This document shows positions 48,911 through 51,026 of a stretch of DNA of 51,026 nucleotides, piece by piece. The DNA is from Allobosea sp. BK604 (GTDB taxonomy: Bacteria; Pseudomonadota; Alphaproteobacteria; Rhizobiales; Beijerinckiaceae). The translations under genes were made by a program, and so were the position numbers. The notes beneath the pieces are model-generated. The model was not told where the DNA came from, made no database searches, and saw only the letters and a program-made list of their open reading frames with translations. The stretch covers positions 1-51,026 of the forward strand of contig NZ_SLZF01000018.1 of the NCBI RefSeq assembly GCF_004341515.1, in the 5' to 3' direction. The stretch's first letter is position 1, and every line of letters starts with the position of its first letter.

Positions 48911-48985
48911 ATCATCGGACCGATATCGTATCCGGTCAGGTGATCCAGCGCCTTGATCGCAATCAGCTTTTCAAGCCGATGCGCA
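48911..48985. repeat. Degenerate copy of first intergenic repeat family
   Basis: CAATCATCGGACCGATATCG and TATCCGGTCAGGTGATCCAG mirror the palindromic head at 7564, with several mismatches. GCGCCTTGATCGCAATCAGC and TTTTCAAGCCGATGCGC mirror the 62-bp unit. It is clearly decayed. Confidence 0.6.
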
Positions 48986-49076
48986 AGCCAGGGTCACGAA
49001 ATTCCCCGCTTGGCACGAAGCGATCAAGGCTCGTCGCCGGGGCAATGGCGCTGCATCAGATGGTGCGAGCGCCGGC

Positions 49077-50756
49077 TCACCCCTCCACCAGCCGCCGCGC
49101 GATCACCTGCGCCTGGATCTCCGCCGCGCCCTCGAAAATGTTCAGGATGCGGGCGTCGCAGAGCACGCGGCTGATCGGGTATTCCAGCGCGAAGCCGTTG
49201 CCGCCATGGATCTGCAGGGCATTGTCGGCCGCGGCCCAGGCGACGCGGGCGCCGAGCAGCTTGGCCATGCCGGCCTCGAGATCGCAGCGGCGCTCGGCAT
49301 CCTTCTCGCGGGCGGCGAAATAGGTGAGCTGGCGGGCGATCAGGATCTCGGCCGCCATCATCGCAAGCTTGTCGGCGACGCGCGGGAAGGCGATCAGCGG
49401 CTTGCCGAACTGGATGCGCTCCTGGGCATAGCGCAGGCCGAGATCGAAGGCCGATTGCGCTACACCGACGGCGCGCGCCGCGGTCTGGATGCGGGCCGCC
49501 TCGAAGGTCTGCATGAGCTGCTTGAAGCCCTGCCCCTCGACGCCGCCGAGCAGGTTCTCCGCCTTCACCTCGAAGCCGTCGAAGGCGAGCTCGTATTCCT
49601 TCATGCCGCGATAGCCGAGCACCTCGATCTCGCCGCCGGTCAGGCCCTCGACGGGGAACGGGTCGGCATCGGTGCCGCGCGGCTTCTCGGCGATCAGCAT
49701 GGAGAGGCCGCGATAGCCGGGCGCATCGGGATCGGTGCGCACCAGCAGCGTCATGATGTCGGCGCGGACGGGATGGGTGATCCAGGTCTTGTTGCCATGG
49801 ACCTTGAAAACATCGCCCTCGCGCACCGCCTTGGTGCGCAGCGAGGCGAGGTCGGAGCCGGTATTGGGCTCGGTGAAGACGGCGGTCGGCAGGATCTCGC
49901 CAGCGGCGATCCGCGGCAGCCATCTCTGCTTCTGCTCGGCCGTGCCGCCGTTGAGGATCAGCTCGGCGGCGATCTCGGAGCGGGTGCCGAGCGAGCCGAC
50001 GCCGATATAGCCGCGCGAGAGCTCCTCGGAGACGACGCACATCGAGACCTTGGAGAGGCCCATGCCGCCGAATTCCTCGGGGATGGTCAGCCCGAAGACG
50101 CCGAGTTCGGCCATCTTCTCGACCACCGGCATCGGGATGTAGTCGTTGGCGAGGTGCCAGTCATGGGCATGCGGCGTCACCTCCGCCGCGCAGAACCGGC
50201 GCATCTCCGAGCGGATCGCCTCGAGCATCTCGTCGAGGCCGGGATCGCCGACGCTGGCGAGGCCGTCGCTCTGGCTGAACAGGGCGACGAGGCGGGCGCG
50301 GTTCTCGGGCGTATTGCCCTCGGCGATCAGCGCTTCAGCCGCATCGCCGCAGGCCGAGGCGACCGCATCGGCCGAGAGGCCGAGCGCCGGCAGGCGCACG
50401 ATCTCGCCCTGGCTCATCGGGATGCCGCCGAAGATCTGCGCAGCATATTCGCCGGCGCCGACGCGCAGCGCATAATCCTCGATGGCGCCGTAGCGATCCT
50501 CGGCCTGGAGGCGCTCGCCATAGGCCTTCATCTCGCGCAGCGCCATGACATAGGTCGCGAGCCAGGACAGGCCATGGGCGGCGTGCTGCTCGGCCTCGAG
50601 CCTGGCGGAGGAGATCTTGCCGTCGGCCGTCACCTTGCGGCGCAGCGCGGCGATCGCCTCCTCGAGCAGCGCCTCGAAGCCCGGCAGAGCGGCAGCGATG
50701 AGCGCGACGGCGGAGCCTTGCGTCTGCGGTTCGGCGGCGGCTTCGGCAGCGCTCAT
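49077..50756 (-). CDS. mcd: (2S)-Methylsuccinyl-CoA dehydrogenase (ethylmalonyl-CoA pathway)
   Basis: Mcd is an FAD enzyme that oxidises (2S)-methylsuccinyl-CoA to mesaconyl-CoA in the ethylmalonyl-CoA pathway for acetyl-CoA assimilation. The 559-residue product has the extra N-terminal helical domain of about 150 residues that marks this subfamily (LIAAALPGFEALLEEAIAALRRKV, HGLSWLATYVMALREMKAYGERL). The standard ACAD core follows (LTIPEEFGGMGLSK, TAVFTEPNTGSDLASLRT, KVHGNKTWITHPVRAD). The C-terminus, ILNIFEGAAEIQAQVIARRLVEG, includes the catalytic Glu in FEGA. The ATG at 50756 (MSAAEAAAE) has AAGGGAGA upstream; the frame remains open to 50870. Mcd usually occurs with other pathway genes; none of the neighbours here is one. 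Confidence 0.88.
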   Translation of the reverse strand: MSAAEAAAEPQTQGSAVALIAAALPGFEALLEEAIAALRRKVTADGKISSARLEAEQHAAHGLSWLATYVMALREMKAYGERLQAEDRYGAIEDYALRVGAGEYAAQIFGGIPMSQGEIVRLPALGLSADAVASACGDAAEALIAEGNTPENRARLVALFSQSDGLASVGDPGLDEMLEAIRSEMRRFCAAEVTPHAHDWHLANDYIPMPVVEKMAELGVFGLTIPEEFGGMGLSKVSMCVVSEELSRGYIGVGSLGTRSEIAAELILNGGTAEQKQRWLPRIAAGEILPTAVFTEPNTGSDLASLRTKAVREGDVFKVHGNKTWITHPVRADIMTLLVRTDPDAPGYRGLSMLIAEKPRGTDADPFPVEGLTGGEIEVLGYRGMKEYELAFDGFEVKAENLLGGVEGQGFKQLMQTFEAARIQTAARAVGVAQSAFDLGLRYAQERIQFGKPLIAFPRVADKLAMMAAEILIARQLTYFAAREKDAERRCDLEAGMAKLLGARVAWAAADNALQIHGGNGFALEYPISRVLCDARILNIFEGAAEIQAQVIARRLVEG

Positions 50757-50883
50757 GTTTGCTCTCCCTTTGTTGCGATGCAGCATAGGGGAGATTCCGG
50801 GGAATGCGAAAGCCGTCTTTCGGCGGAGAGCGTCATTGTGAGGAGGGGGAGACCAGGGTGTTGTTTTCACGCGAACCGACGCC

Positions 50884-50913
50884 CGTCATTGCGAGCGCAG
50901 CGAAGCAATCCAG
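50884..50913. repeat. Single arm of the GTCATTGCGAG extragenic palindrome
   Basis: GTCATTGCGAGCGCAGCGAA followed by GCAATCCAG is identical to the left arm of the element at 21479-21564. The right arm is not recognisable within the next 110 bases, so it is a half element. The stretch 50757-51026 otherwise holds the mcd promoter region and no supported gene. Confidence 0.75.
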
Positions 50914-51026
50914 GGCGGCAGCGCTCCACGTCCCCCTGGCGACTGTGTCTGACGTCAAGTCTTGGAGGGCGGTTTGTCTTGCCATGGCCTGTTCTGGCGG
51001 GCCATTGAGCTGAGGGCGACGAGAAG

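Larger units (their letters stand above)
48661..49076. other. Intergenic region upstream of orphan TctC-type gene
   Basis: These 416 bases have no convincing gene. At 48700-48707 is TGCATGCA, and ATGCAA occurs twice with a 12-bp period (48703-48708 and 48715-48720). This could be a regulator site for the downstream operon. A degenerate copy of the first repeat family lies at 48911-48985 (ATCATCGGACCGATATC...GCCGATGCGC). Open frames across 48668-48915 in several frames match nothing I recognise. Confidence 0.55.

Noticed and set aside
48662..48943. Several short frames upstream of the orphan receptor, considered as a decayed regulator gene
   Set aside because: No HTH or FCD pattern could be recognised in any frame.

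Overview
The window is high-GC alphaproteobacterial DNA, most likely Hyphomicrobiales and plausibly Bosea or a close relative. That placement is an inference from three things: an Omp2-type porin with the rhizobial 'CLRVGG' signature, a methylsuccinyl-CoA dehydrogenase of the ethylmalonyl-CoA pathway, and dispersed intergenic palindromes. It reads as a chromosomal region rich in carbon-source uptake and catabolism. No rRNA, CRISPR array, phage gene or insertion sequence was seen. One truncated tRNA-like 3' end is present.

Layout. 1-7.4 kb: envelope genes (5' part of a porin gene, then tamA-tamB for outer-membrane protein assembly, overlapping by ATGA). 7.5-16.6 kb: a probable sugar-acid or hydroxy-acid catabolic locus. 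It holds a FAH/MhpD-type hydratase, a small VOC protein, an L-2-keto-3-deoxyarabonate dehydratase-like enzyme, a complete tripartite tricarboxylate transporter (tctA, tctB, tctC), a PdxA-family dehydrogenase, a divergent SAF-domain dehydrogenase and a GntR/FCD regulator. A perfect dyad lies in the divergent promoter between the two dehydrogenases. 16.7-18.2 kb: three small housekeeping or hypothetical genes (DUF4142, GNAT, DUF1801).

18.3-28.3 kb: the most coherent system, an apparent shikimate/quinate uptake and degradation operon. In order it has a LysR regulator, an AroE-type shikimate/quinate dehydrogenase, a full LIV-type ABC transporter (SBP, two permeases, two ATPases), a Gfo/Idh/MocA dehydrogenase, and a fused QuiC1-type 3-dehydroshikimate dehydratase/HPPD-like protein whose two metal sites are intact. 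The expected output is protocatechuate. 28.3-30.7 kb: an acyl-CoA dehydrogenase without the usual C-terminal catalytic Glu motif, and a divergent zinc alcohol dehydrogenase. 30.7-34.1 kb: two separate Lrp/AsnC regulators, one divergent from an ornithine cyclodeaminase-like gene and one divergent from an MFS transporter. 34.2-37.3 kb: an aldehyde dehydrogenase, a FAS1/HTD2-like acyl-CoA hydratase and a LacA/NodL-type acetyltransferase.

37.4-51 kb: an ABC-F ATPase behind a hairpin-rich leader; a 1804-residue autotransporter with a glycine-rich passenger; a CpdB-type periplasmic nucleotidase with a Tat-like signal; a VOC protein next to an orphan TctC-type binding protein; and methylsuccinyl-CoA dehydrogenase. 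Several families of palindromic or tandem intergenic repeats recur through the window and account for many spurious small ORFs.
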